Assembly (NCBI RefSeq): GCF_900582625.1
Contig: NZ_UTIQ01000001.1
Location: 310,001-374,000 of the forward strand
Direction: 5' to 3'
From: Pseudomonas viridiflava
Lineage (GTDB): Bacteria > Pseudomonadota > Gammaproteobacteria > Pseudomonadales > Pseudomonadaceae
Length of the DNA: 64,000 nucleotides
In this document: positions 43,814 through 51,531 of the stretch, one piece after another
Layout of the letters: each line of letters opens with the position of its first letter
How positions within the stretch are numbered: position 1 is the first letter of the stretch
Notes under the pieces: generated by a model
Seen by the model: the letters and a program-made list of their open reading frames with translations, nothing else
Databases searched by the model: none
What the model was told of the DNA's origin: nothing
Program-made: the position numbers and the translations under genes

Positions 43814-43842
43814 AAAAAAAACCGGCTCACGAGGAGCCGGCA
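43814..43842 (-). terminator. Rho-independent terminator of putP
   Basis: On the minus strand, GCCGGCTC-CTCGT-GAGCCGG is followed by a run of eight T. It begins ~20 bp after the putP stop, so it is a good intrinsic terminator. Confidence 0.9.
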
Positions 43843-43861
43843 AAAAGCACTAAAAACGTAA

Positions 43862-45349
43862 TCAGGCGTCCTGGTATTCCTGCTCGGCCTTATCGAAGCG
43901 CGCCAACATAGTCGGCGTCGGGCCTTGGCCAATCTTGCTGAACACCAGAATGGCGATGGACGCGAAAATAAAGCCCGGAATGATTTCGTACAGGCCCAGA
44001 TCGTTGAGGAAGTTTTTCCATAGGATCACGGTCAGCGCACCGACCAACATGCCGGCTAGCGCGCCGTTGCGGGTCATGTTTTTCCAGGTCAGGGAAATCA
44101 GAACGACCGGCCCGAACGCCGCGCCGAAACCAGCCCATGCGTAGGAAACCAGACCCAATACTTTGCTTTCCGGGTTAGCCGCGATGGCGATGGCCACGAT
44201 GGCAACCAGCAGCACCATGGCGCGGCCGACCCAGACCAGCTCCACTTGCGAGGCGTTTTTACGCAGGAAGGATTTGTAGAAGTCTTCGGTCAGGGCGCTG
44301 GAGCACACCAACAACTGGCAGCTCAAGGTGCTCATCACTGCCGCCAGAATGGCCGACAACAGCACACCGGCCACCCACGGGTTGAAGAGGATTTTTGCCA
44401 GTTCGATAAACACGCGCTCTGGGTTCTCGGTGACGGCGCCAGCGACTTCCGGGTGCGCCGAGAAGTAAGCGATACCGAAGAAGCCCACGGCGACCGCGCC
44501 ACCCAGGCACAGCACCATCCAGGTCATGGAAATACGACGGGCCGTGGCAATCGACTTCACCGAGTCAGCAGCCATGAAGCGCGCCAGAATGTGCGGCTGG
44601 CCAAAGTAGCCCAGGCCCCAGCCCATCAGCGAAATCACGCCGATAAAGCTCGCGCCTTTGAGCATGTCGAAGCTGGTGGAGTCTTTCAGCTCGATGGCGG
44701 CGAAGGTGGGGTCGATACCGCCGGTAGCCAACATGACCACGATGGGCGTGAGGATCAGGGCGAAGATCATCAGCGACGCCTGCACGGTGTCGGTCCAGCT
44801 CACGGCCAGGAAACCACCGATGAAGGTGTAGGCGATGGTCGCCACGGCACCGGCCCACAGGGCGGTTTCGTAGCTCATGCCAAAGGTGCTTTCAAACAGG
44901 CGCGCACCGGCTACCACGCCCGAGGCGCAATAGATGGTGAAGAACAGCAGAATCACCAGGGCGGAGAAAATACGCAGCACTTTGCTGGTGTCTTCGAAGC
45001 GGTTGGTGAAGTAGTCCGGCAGGGTCAGGGCGTTGCCGTTGTGCTCGGTTTGCACGCGCAGACGACCCGCCACGAACAGCCAGTTGAGGTAGGCGCCAAT
45101 GATCAGGCCGATGGCGATCCAGCTTTCCGACAGGCCGGACATGTACACCGCGCCTGGTAGGCCCATGAGCAGCCAGCCGGACATATCGGACGCACCGGCA
45201 GACAACGCCGTAACGAAACTGCCGAGGCTACGGCCGCCGAGAATGTAGTCGGAGAGGTTTTTGGTACGCAGGTAGGCGAACAGGCCGATCATGACCATGG
45301 CGGCGATGTACACCACAAAGGTGATCAGCATGGGAGTGCTGGCAGTCAT
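43862..45349 (-). CDS. putP: Sodium/proline symporter PutP
   Basis: A 495-residue, thirteen-helix inner-membrane transporter of the SSS family that takes up proline with Na+. SLGSFVTALSAGASDMSGWLLMGLPGAVYMSGLSE is the family sodium-site helix; GWGLGYFGQPHILARFMA and the long run of hydrophobic segments fit. The length is that of PutP (~500). Proline serves as osmoprotectant or nutrient; position next to the NAGGN genes suits an osmotic role, but the genes are separated by a strong terminator and putA is not near. Confidence 0.94.
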   Translation of the reverse strand: MTASTPMLITFVVYIAAMVMIGLFAYLRTKNLSDYILGGRSLGSFVTALSAGASDMSGWLLMGLPGAVYMSGLSESWIAIGLIIGAYLNWLFVAGRLRVQTEHNGNALTLPDYFTNRFEDTSKVLRIFSALVILLFFTIYCASGVVAGARLFESTFGMSYETALWAGAVATIAYTFIGGFLAVSWTDTVQASLMIFALILTPIVVMLATGGIDPTFAAIELKDSTSFDMLKGASFIGVISLMGWGLGYFGQPHILARFMAADSVKSIATARRISMTWMVLCLGGAVAVGFFGIAYFSAHPEVAGAVTENPERVFIELAKILFNPWVAGVLLSAILAAVMSTLSCQLLVCSSALTEDFYKSFLRKNASQVELVWVGRAMVLLVAIVAIAIAANPESKVLGLVSYAWAGFGAAFGPVVLISLTWKNMTRNGALAGMLVGALTVILWKNFLNDLGLYEIIPGFIFASIAILVFSKIGQGPTPTMLARFDKAEQEYQDA

Positions 45350-45699
45350 AAGAAGGTCTCTCTTATTTGTTGTTATGCGAAAGCTGGGGATAGCCCGCCT
45401 TCGGCGTTGGTTTTATCAATTGCTGTGCAACCCGACGGCGCTTGTGGCACCTGTCGCAAACATCGCACGGGCCAGGCCCGGCGATGAAAACCAGTACGGC
45501 ATCCGTCCGTAGGAAACGCTCGACGCTTTATTGGGTTTAGTGCAAGCCCCCGGGCAATGTGAACATTCGGACAGTAGGGGCGGAAAAGCGGAGCACGGAA
45601 TGTAGAGGCTTAGTGCGACGGGGTTCTTATTAAAAACTCTGGAGTTTTTGTTGAAAACTCCGGGGGCGGGAACTTCGGCTAATGATGATGCGATGCCCT

Positions 45700-45778
45700 G
45701 TAGGAGCTAGCTTGCTAGCGAACCCTGCAAACCTCGGCGACCAGCGTTTCCAGGGTTCGCGACCAAGGTCGCTCCTAC
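45700..45778. repeat. REP-type repeat pair
   Basis: GTAGGAGCTAGCTTGCTAGC then GAACCCTG, facing CAGGGTTCGCGACCAAGGTC then GCTCCTAC. Related to 2316, 30118 and 34562; the two halves have diverged in the loop-proximal palindrome. Confidence 0.9.
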
Positions 45779-45781
45779 AAA

Positions 45782-45915
45782 CCCTCTCCCCAGCCCTCTC
45801 CCGCAGGCGGGCAGAGGGAGCGGATCGGCGTACGACGCGGACCTTTCGCAGAAGCACGCTTCACACGGTCCGTTCCCCTCTGCCCGCTTGCGGGAGAGGG
45901 GCTAGGGGAGAGGGT
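45782..45915. repeat. CCCTCTCCC-family inverted repeat pair
   Basis: Two ~38-bp arms (45782-45819 and 45877-45915), each containing a CCCTCTCCCGC-type palindrome, are near-exact inverted copies across a ~57-bp spacer. It lies 18 bp from the globin gene stop and could form a strong transcript-end hairpin. Confidence 0.9.
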
Positions 45916-45933
45916 TTTCACGCCAATCCCGCC

Positions 45934-46353
45934 CTACCGCTCAATCACCTGCCCGCGCATCGCCGCCAGCCGCGCCAGCAACCGATTCTGTGCCGGCTGC
46001 GGCACGCCCTCGGCAGTCATGGCGTCTTGCAGGTCTTCAACCAGGGCGTTGAAGTCGCTGCGGGTCAGGTTCTGGCCTTTGTGGCTTTCTTCCATGGTGT
46101 CGCCGGTGTAGGTACACGGGCCGCCGGCTTGCACGCAGAACTGCTCGACCAACTTGTCGCGCAGGCGCTCGATATCGACGTTGGCGAAGTGCTCGACGAT
46201 GCGCGGGTCTTTGGCAATGTTGAGCAACATGCCTTCGACAATACGGGTAATGCCTTCGCGTTCACCAAGCTCCCGGTACAGGCTGTCATCGGTGGGCGGT
46301 TGCTGGGCGCAGGCGGCGAGCAGCACCAGCATCAGGCTGAGCAGCAGGCGCAT
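45934..46353 (-). CDS. Lipoprotein-type group I truncated hemoglobin
   Basis: 139 residues. The leader ends in lipobox LAAC (acylated Cys15), so the globin should be anchored in the envelope. The globin part is a TrHbI fold: LYRELGEREGITRIVEGML, DPRIVEHFANVDIERLRDKLVEQF, GGPCTYTGDTMEESHKG with proximal His91. The usual Phe-Tyr pair on helix B (B9-B10, as in FYxxV) reads Met-Leu, so the distal ligand network that stabilises O2 is altered. Cys73 and Cys80 may be paired. It is the last gene of a four-gene operon; the DUF3034 stop is 2 bp upstream. A role in O2, NO or redox sensing is inference. Confidence 0.87.
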   Translation of the reverse strand: MRLLLSLMLVLLAACAQQPPTDDSLYRELGEREGITRIVEGMLLNIAKDPRIVEHFANVDIERLRDKLVEQFCVQAGGPCTYTGDTMEESHKGQNLTRSDFNALVEDLQDAMTAEGVPQPAQNRLLARLAAMRGQVIER

Positions 46354-46355
46354 GT

Positions 46356-47222
46356 TCAGAAGCTCCCCTGGATGGACAAGTAAGCGCCGTCCTGGTTATC
46401 CAGCGTGGCGATCTCGCCCAACCGGGCGTAGGCCAGAACGACGGAAACGTGCTTGTTGGGGAAGTAACCAATAAACACGTCTGCCCAATCGCTTTCGCCG
46501 GCAAAGGACAGATTGTCGGGCTTCTCACGGTATTCCACGCCCAGCGCCCAACGGGGGTTGAACAGCACCGCGACCGATCCTTCTTTAAGCACGCTGCGCT
46601 CATCGCGCCGGTCGCCGCCAAAGCCCAGCAAGCCCAACTCGTTCGCCCGGCTGTAGCGCAGGCCGCCGTTAACCAGCAGGTTGTAGCCAAACGCGCCGCC
46701 GAGGAACAGGCGACTGGCGGTGATATAGCCTTCGGTGTCTTCGTCGCGAGCGGCGCCAACCAGGCTGGGCACCAGAAAGTCTTTCTGCCGTTTGTGTTCG
46801 ATGCCCAGGGAAACTTGCGGCAACTGGTCGTAGATCAGGTCGCCGAACAGGCGAACCTTGAGGCCGAAAATGTCTTGGCTCAGGGTGTTTTCCGGCAGGT
46901 TCAGGTCGCGGGCCAACGTGCCGAGATCAAAGCGTTGGCGGGCGTAGGAGAGCTCGATGCGGTTGCCGTACGACACCGCGCCGCCCGCTACATCGAGCCG
47001 GTAGTCGCCGGTTTCCACGCGGGTGACAAAGGCATTGCCGCCCCACTCGCCCTGCTCGCCATAGCCGGCCAGCACGGCCCAGGGCGTAATGCCGCCGCCG
47101 GCCGCGCCGTCGATGCTGCTGGCACCGCCGGTGGCGAGCAGGCGGCCGTTGTCGGCCAGCACCAGGCTGGTGCCGAATGTCAGGCTGAGCCCCAGGGTCA
47201 GCGCGCTCACGGTTTTAATCAT
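46356..47222 (-). CDS. DUF3034 family outer-membrane-type protein
   Basis: 288 residues with a signal peptide (ends VLADN) and an alternating-strand pattern ending in a terminal Phe (LSIQGSF), as in outer-membrane beta-barrels. NGRLLATGGASSIDGAAGGGITPWAVLAGYG and YGNRIELSYARQRFDLG are DUF3034 signatures. The function of the family is unknown. It is encoded 20 bp after the EAL gene and 2 bp before the globin gene, so all are probably one transcript. Confidence 0.9.
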   Translation of the reverse strand: MIKTVSALTLGLSLTFGTSLVLADNGRLLATGGASSIDGAAGGGITPWAVLAGYGEQGEWGGNAFVTRVETGDYRLDVAGGAVSYGNRIELSYARQRFDLGTLARDLNLPENTLSQDIFGLKVRLFGDLIYDQLPQVSLGIEHKRQKDFLVPSLVGAARDEDTEGYITASRLFLGGAFGYNLLVNGGLRYSRANELGLLGFGGDRRDERSVLKEGSVAVLFNPRWALGVEYREKPDNLSFAGESDWADVFIGYFPNKHVSVVLAYARLGEIATLDNQDGAYLSIQGSF

Positions 47223-47242
47223 TGGCTCGTCCCTGTGCAGAT

Positions 47243-49612
47243 CTAATGCGCCATCGCCAGGTTGGCGTGTAACGGCTGTGCGACCCAGGCCTCGAACGCG
47301 CTGGCCGTGAGCGGCCGGCTAATCAGGTAGCCCTGGGCGGTGTCGCACTTCCATTTTTGCAGCAGGCGCAGGCTGCGCTCGAATTCGACGCCTTCGGCCA
47401 CCACTTTCAGGCCCAGGCTGTGGCTCATTTCGATGGTGGAACGAACGATCACCGAGTCTTCGCTGGCATCGTCCAGTTCGCGCACAAACGATTGGTCGAT
47501 CTTCAATTCCTGTACGGGCATGCGTTTGAGCTGGGCAAGCGAGGAATAGCCGGTGCCGAAATCGTCGACCGACAAGCTGATGCCGCAGGCGCGCAGGCTG
47601 TGCAGCACTTTCAGGGCAATGTCGGGGTTGGCCATGACGGCGCTTTCGGTGATTTCGAAAATCAGTTGCTCGGCCGGTACCGCGTAATGCGCCAGCAAAC
47701 GGCTGACACGGGTGGCCAGGCCGATGTCGTGCAGGTCTTCAGCGGAAATGTTTAATGACATCAACACCCGCAGCCCGCGCTGGTTCCATTCCCGCAGTTG
47801 CCGCAGCACGTCTTCGATTACCCAGGCGGTAAGGCCCTGAATACTGCCGGTGCGCTCGGCCAGCGGAATGAACTCGCCTGGCGAAACCATGCCGTATTGC
47901 GGATGCTGCCACCGCAACAGCGCTTCGGCTTGGCGCACATGGCCCTCTTTGATGTTGAGCTTGGGCTGGTAATGCAGCACCAGCTCGCCGGCTTCGGCCG
48001 CTCGGCGCAAGTCGCGGATCAGGGTGATCTGGCGCTCGTGGTCGTCTTCGCGCCCGTGCTGATACAGCTGCAAGCGGCCCGGCGCACTGGCCGCGTCGCG
48101 CATCGCGAGGTTGGCGCGGCGCAGCAGCTCGTCGGGCGTGGCGCCATCGTCCGGGTAAACGGCGATGCCAATGGCGCAATCGAGGGCAATGTCATGGCTG
48201 CCGACCCGCAAGGGCTTGATCAGCAACTGCTGCAACTGGTCGGCGGTGGCCACGGCGCTGTCGCGGTCGCTGCCATCGACCATCAACAGGAACTCATCGG
48301 CTAATAGCCGCGCCAGGCTGTCGCCCGGGCGCAGCACCGCTTGCAGACGGCGGCTGACTTGTTGCAAGGCGAGGTCGCTGCCGCCGGCACCGCAGGTTTC
48401 GTTGACCGAACGGATATTGCCGATGCCCAGGTTCAGCAACGCCACCGGGCGCTCCGCGGTAATCGAACTGCCAAGCCGCTCGATGGCCAGGGTGCGATTG
48501 GGCAAGCCGGTCAGGCCGTCGTGCAAGGCGTTGTAGGCGAGTTGCCGTTCGCGCTCGGCGAGGTCGGTCTGCATTTGCTGAAAGGTTTTGGCCAGCACAC
48601 CCAGCTCATCGCTGCGGTGCAAATCCAGGGTGCCCTGGTAATCCCCCTGCCCCACGCGCTCGGCCACCCGCGCCAGCTCACGAACCGGACGTGAAATGCT
48701 GCGCGCCAATAACAAGGCGCCGGCCAGCGAGGCAATAAGCGCACAGACCGCAATCAGCAGCACGCGCTGATCCAGCGGCTTGAAGGCGACCAGCGCCTGA
48801 TCCAGCGAACTGTGTAAAAACGCTTGCACTTGGTAGTGGCTGCCGGTGGCCAGCACCAGTTGCTCGTTCAGGTACCGCTGCCCGGAAAACTCGAATTCCT
48901 TCAGCGTGGTGGTGCGTTCCAGCTGCAGGTTCGAGGACATCATTTCGGTTTCCTGCGCCGCACTCAGTGTGCTGATCAGGCGACCGGGCGAACCGTCTTC
49001 AATAGCCAGGAACGACACATCGAGGTTGGTCAGCGCGCGCAGCTCAGCCGCCAGCGCTTCGTCCATGCGAAAGCCCATGACCACGCGGGCGATAGGAATG
49101 GGCGCCAGAATCTGGGTTTCAACCAATAGATGCGGCTCGTGGTTGATCGACACGATTAGCGCCGACTGCCCATTACGCCGCGCCTCGGCCAGTTCAGTGG
49201 CGTAGCGAAACAGCGCGCCTTCGGGAAACGGATCTGGGCCGGCGGTGCCAGGCTTGCTGGCGGTGGCCGTGATGGTGCCGTCGAGGCCGAGCAGCAGCAC
49301 TTCAGTGGCATCGATGCGGCCACCATGATTGGCCAGCACAGAGCGGATGGTGGCGTTATCGCCGCTGGCCACTGCGTCTTTGAAGCCGAAGTCGGAGGAC
49401 AGCACCTGCACCGCGTCACGAATTTGCCGGCTGCGCATGTCCATCAACCGCTCGAACACCCGCACGCCCACTTCGAGCTGTTCCCCAGCCTGTTTTTTAA
49501 CCGCTTCGGCGGTGGCCACTTTTACGGCGAAGTACAGCGTGCCGATCACCACCAACAACAGCAGGATCAGGACACCGGCAATGCGCGATTGGAAGCTATT
49601 GCTGAGTTTCAC
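47243..49612 (-). CDS. Membrane sensor protein with degenerate GGDEF and intact EAL domain
   Basis: ~789 residues. A membrane segment (~10-32), a periplasmic Cache-like sensor region (~35-275), a second segment and HAMP (~285-335), then GGDEF and EAL domains. The GGDEF motif reads LADEF (~437-441), so diguanylate cyclase activity is unlikely. The EAL domain keeps EALLRW (~563), MSLNISAED, FEITES, DDFGTGYSSL, LKIDQSF and VAEGVE, so it should hydrolyse c-di-GMP. The GTG at 49612, with AAGG upstream, gives a 17-bp overlap with the preceding gene; an ATG at 49639 would extend it by nine residues. Confidence 0.88.
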   Translation of the reverse strand: MKLSNSFQSRIAGVLILLLLVVIGTLYFAVKVATAEAVKKQAGEQLEVGVRVFERLMDMRSRQIRDAVQVLSSDFGFKDAVASGDNATIRSVLANHGGRIDATEVLLLGLDGTITATASKPGTAGPDPFPEGALFRYATELAEARRNGQSALIVSINHEPHLLVETQILAPIPIARVVMGFRMDEALAAELRALTNLDVSFLAIEDGSPGRLISTLSAAQETEMMSSNLQLERTTTLKEFEFSGQRYLNEQLVLATGSHYQVQAFLHSSLDQALVAFKPLDQRVLLIAVCALIASLAGALLLARSISRPVRELARVAERVGQGDYQGTLDLHRSDELGVLAKTFQQMQTDLAERERQLAYNALHDGLTGLPNRTLAIERLGSSITAERPVALLNLGIGNIRSVNETCGAGGSDLALQQVSRRLQAVLRPGDSLARLLADEFLLMVDGSDRDSAVATADQLQQLLIKPLRVGSHDIALDCAIGIAVYPDDGATPDELLRRANLAMRDAASAPGRLQLYQHGREDDHERQITLIRDLRRAAEAGELVLHYQPKLNIKEGHVRQAEALLRWQHPQYGMVSPGEFIPLAERTGSIQGLTAWVIEDVLRQLREWNQRGLRVLMSLNISAEDLHDIGLATRVSRLLAHYAVPAEQLIFEITESAVMANPDIALKVLHSLRACGISLSVDDFGTGYSSLAQLKRMPVQELKIDQSFVRELDDASEDSVIVRSTIEMSHSLGLKVVAEGVEFERSLRLLQKWKCDTAQGYLISRPLTASAFEAWVAQPLHANLAMAH

Positions 49613-50315
49613 TCGCGGCCTTCTTGAATGCGTTGCCAAATGCCGACGGCTTGGGTGCTGGCGCGGCCACCGAAGTATCCGCCGCCGCGCCCACGTTTAT
49701 CGCGTATTGCTGAGTGCTGCCGGCGTCGCCGAGGGTCAGTTCGCCGCCCTTTTGCGGCAATAGATCGGGCGCTTTCGGGTGCCACAGCGTGACGTTGTAA
49801 TGGCCGGCCGGCAGGTCGAGGCGCACCTTGCCGGCGTCGTCGCTGGCGGCAAACCAGGGGTCATCGGTGACATAGATGTAGCCGACCATCCAGTCGTGAA
49901 TATTGCAGCCCAACACCACCACGCCCGGTTTGTCGAAGGTGATCGGCTCGGATGGCGTGCCCTCGTACAGGCGCAGCTCAAAACGCTTGGCCGGCGAAAA
50001 GGAATAAACGTGGTGGCGAATATTGTCGCTATTGGGGAAGGTGACTTTGGTGCTGGTGTGAACCGCTAGCACGGAGGGGGCGAACTGTTTTTGCACCTGG
50101 TCCATGATCCCCGTCTGGGCCGGCAAGGCCGCATCGGTAGGACCTTGCAGGGTTATCACCGCGCCTTCGAGCGGTTTGCCCTGCGCGTCCACAAGGCTGG
50201 CTTGAAACGGCGCCGCGCCGACCGAGCAACTGGTGAACACCACACACACTGCGGCGAGTGACAGCCATGACGAACACCTGCGAACAACCTGGGCCAAGCG
50301 ACGCGATCCGGGCAT
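49596..50315 (-). CDS. Exported cupredoxin-like protein (methylamine-utilization type)
   Basis: 239 residues with a signal peptide (~1-35, ends VGAAPF). A cupredoxin-like domain (~65-150) has His in NIRHHVYSFS and Cys, His and Met in VVLGCNIHDWMVGYIYV, the type I copper ligand pattern. A carboxypeptidase-regulatory-like tail (RLDLPAGHYNVTLWHP) and a Pro/Ala-rich end follow. Proteins of this type are often labelled methylamine utilization protein without evidence for that role. It is the first gene of the four-gene operon, overlapping the EAL gene by 17 bp. Confidence 0.82.
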   Translation of the reverse strand: MPGSRRLAQVVRRCSSWLSLAAVCVVFTSCSVGAAPFQASLVDAQGKPLEGAVITLQGPTDAALPAQTGIMDQVQKQFAPSVLAVHTSTKVTFPNSDNIRHHVYSFSPAKRFELRLYEGTPSEPITFDKPGVVVLGCNIHDWMVGYIYVTDDPWFAASDDAGKVRLDLPAGHYNVTLWHPKAPDLLPQKGGELTLGDAGSTQQYAINVGAAADTSVAAPAPKPSAFGNAFKKAASETQQ

Positions 50316-50544
50316 AGCTACTACCTTGAGTGTGTGGCCTTGATGTGTGAGGCGATACGGCGGTTTAGAGCGCTTTACCCCGTCACCATCAACGCGCTGA
50401 CCAGCAGCCTAACGGAGTTACACGCGAACTTCACCTGCAAAAAAGCGGCAATGTGCCACCACCACAGAAAGGCGTCAGCCGGCGGCCGCATGTAGGAAAT
50501 ATAGACGGGAAATGGGCGAGGCCCAGTATTGCTGGCAATCAGCG

Positions 50545-51297
50545 CTACGGCTCGCCGCGCAGACGTTTCGGCGTGAGGCCCAAATAGCGGCGCATGGCGG
50601 TGGTGAGCGCGCTCTGGCTGGAGAAACCGCACTCTTCGGCGATGCGAATCAGCGGCAGGCTGCTTTCACGCAACAAGCGCGAGGCGCGGTCGAGGCGAAT
50701 TTTCAGCAGGTACTGGTGCGGCGTGAGGCCGAGGCTGTCTTTGAACTGCGCGTGGAAATGGCTGGGGCTCAAGCACGCGACGTGGGCCAGTTCCGCCACG
50801 CTGATGCGCCGGGCCAGGTGTTGGTCGATATAGGCGTCGAGCCGCTCGACGTTCAACGGGCCGGGCGCCCGCTCGTTGCGCTCGCCAAACAGCCGCACGT
50901 GCAAGGCGCGCAGCAGCACACCACTCAAGGAGCGCGCCAACTGCGTATCGCTGCCATAGCGCGCCAGTTCGGCGCCGGCGTAGCTGAGCAGGTTTTGGAA
51001 GTCGGCATCCAGCGCGGGGTAACGCGGCATGTCGAACAGACGGGCGAGCAGTTCCAGGTCGTCGGCGGAACTACCCTGTTCATCCAGATCAATGATCAAC
51101 ATGCGGTTGTCGCCGACGCCGGCGAATTGATGCTCGGCATCGCCCGGCACCAGGCACGCGCGCATGCGGCACACCTCACCGCCACGCCCGTTCACCTCGA
51201 ATTCCGCACGGCCAGCCAGCGACAACACCAGTTGATGGTGGTCGTGAGCGTGTTCATGGGTTTGGTCGTCGAGACGGAGCAGGCGAGCTTCAAGCAT
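50545..51297 (-). CDS. AraC-family transcriptional regulator
   Basis: 250 residues. The N-terminal cupin sensor (HEHAHDHHQLVLSLAGRAEFEVNG, ~13-40; ACLVPGDAEHQFAG) is rich in His. The C-terminal AraC double helix-turn-helix (~150-245) has ISVAELAHVACLSPSHFHAQFKDSLGLTPHQYLLKIRLDRAS and IRIAEECGFSSQSALTTAMRRYLGLTPKRLR. The effector is unknown. ATG 51297 gives a sensible cupin start; the longer reading to 51411 lacks support. It diverges from the lon-family gene across 234 bp and could regulate it or itself. Confidence 0.88.
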   Translation of the reverse strand: MLEARLLRLDDQTHEHAHDHHQLVLSLAGRAEFEVNGRGGEVCRMRACLVPGDAEHQFAGVGDNRMLIIDLDEQGSSADDLELLARLFDMPRYPALDADFQNLLSYAGAELARYGSDTQLARSLSGVLLRALHVRLFGERNERAPGPLNVERLDAYIDQHLARRISVAELAHVACLSPSHFHAQFKDSLGLTPHQYLLKIRLDRASRLLRESSLPLIRIAEECGFSSQSALTTAMRRYLGLTPKRLRGEP

Positions 51298-51531
51298 GGC
51301 GCAAGGCGGGTCGAAATGAGGCGCGCATGGTACGTGAACGGGCCATTTTTTCCCAGCTGCAACCGACGGGTGAATGCCAGGCAAACTGGCTTTTTCCGGG
51401 GCCTGCAGCAACTTATGGATGCGCTGCCCAGGAGCAAAATCGAGCCGCTTCGCTTGTCAATCAACGCGCGCCATTGAATTAGTTACCCGTCCGACCCATC
51501 TACCTAGTCATGTAGTGATCACAGGTGCCGC

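Larger units (their letters stand above)
45350..45933. other. 584-bp gap: putP upstream region and repeat cluster
   Basis: No gene recognised. 45350-45699 is the upstream region of putP; the stretch 45600-45660 is AT-rich and carries a near-repeat of AAAACTC (TTAAAAACTCTGGAG / TTGAAAACTCCGGGG). From 45700 to 45915 it holds two large inverted repeats of different families back to back, ending just before the globin gene stop at 45934. Confidence 0.7.

Noticed and set aside
43687..43911. Possible 74-residue gene between asnO and putP
   Set aside because: It reads through the ATTCCCGC palindrome and the putP terminator; the peptide SLDSRLRGND is the usual false translation of this repeat.
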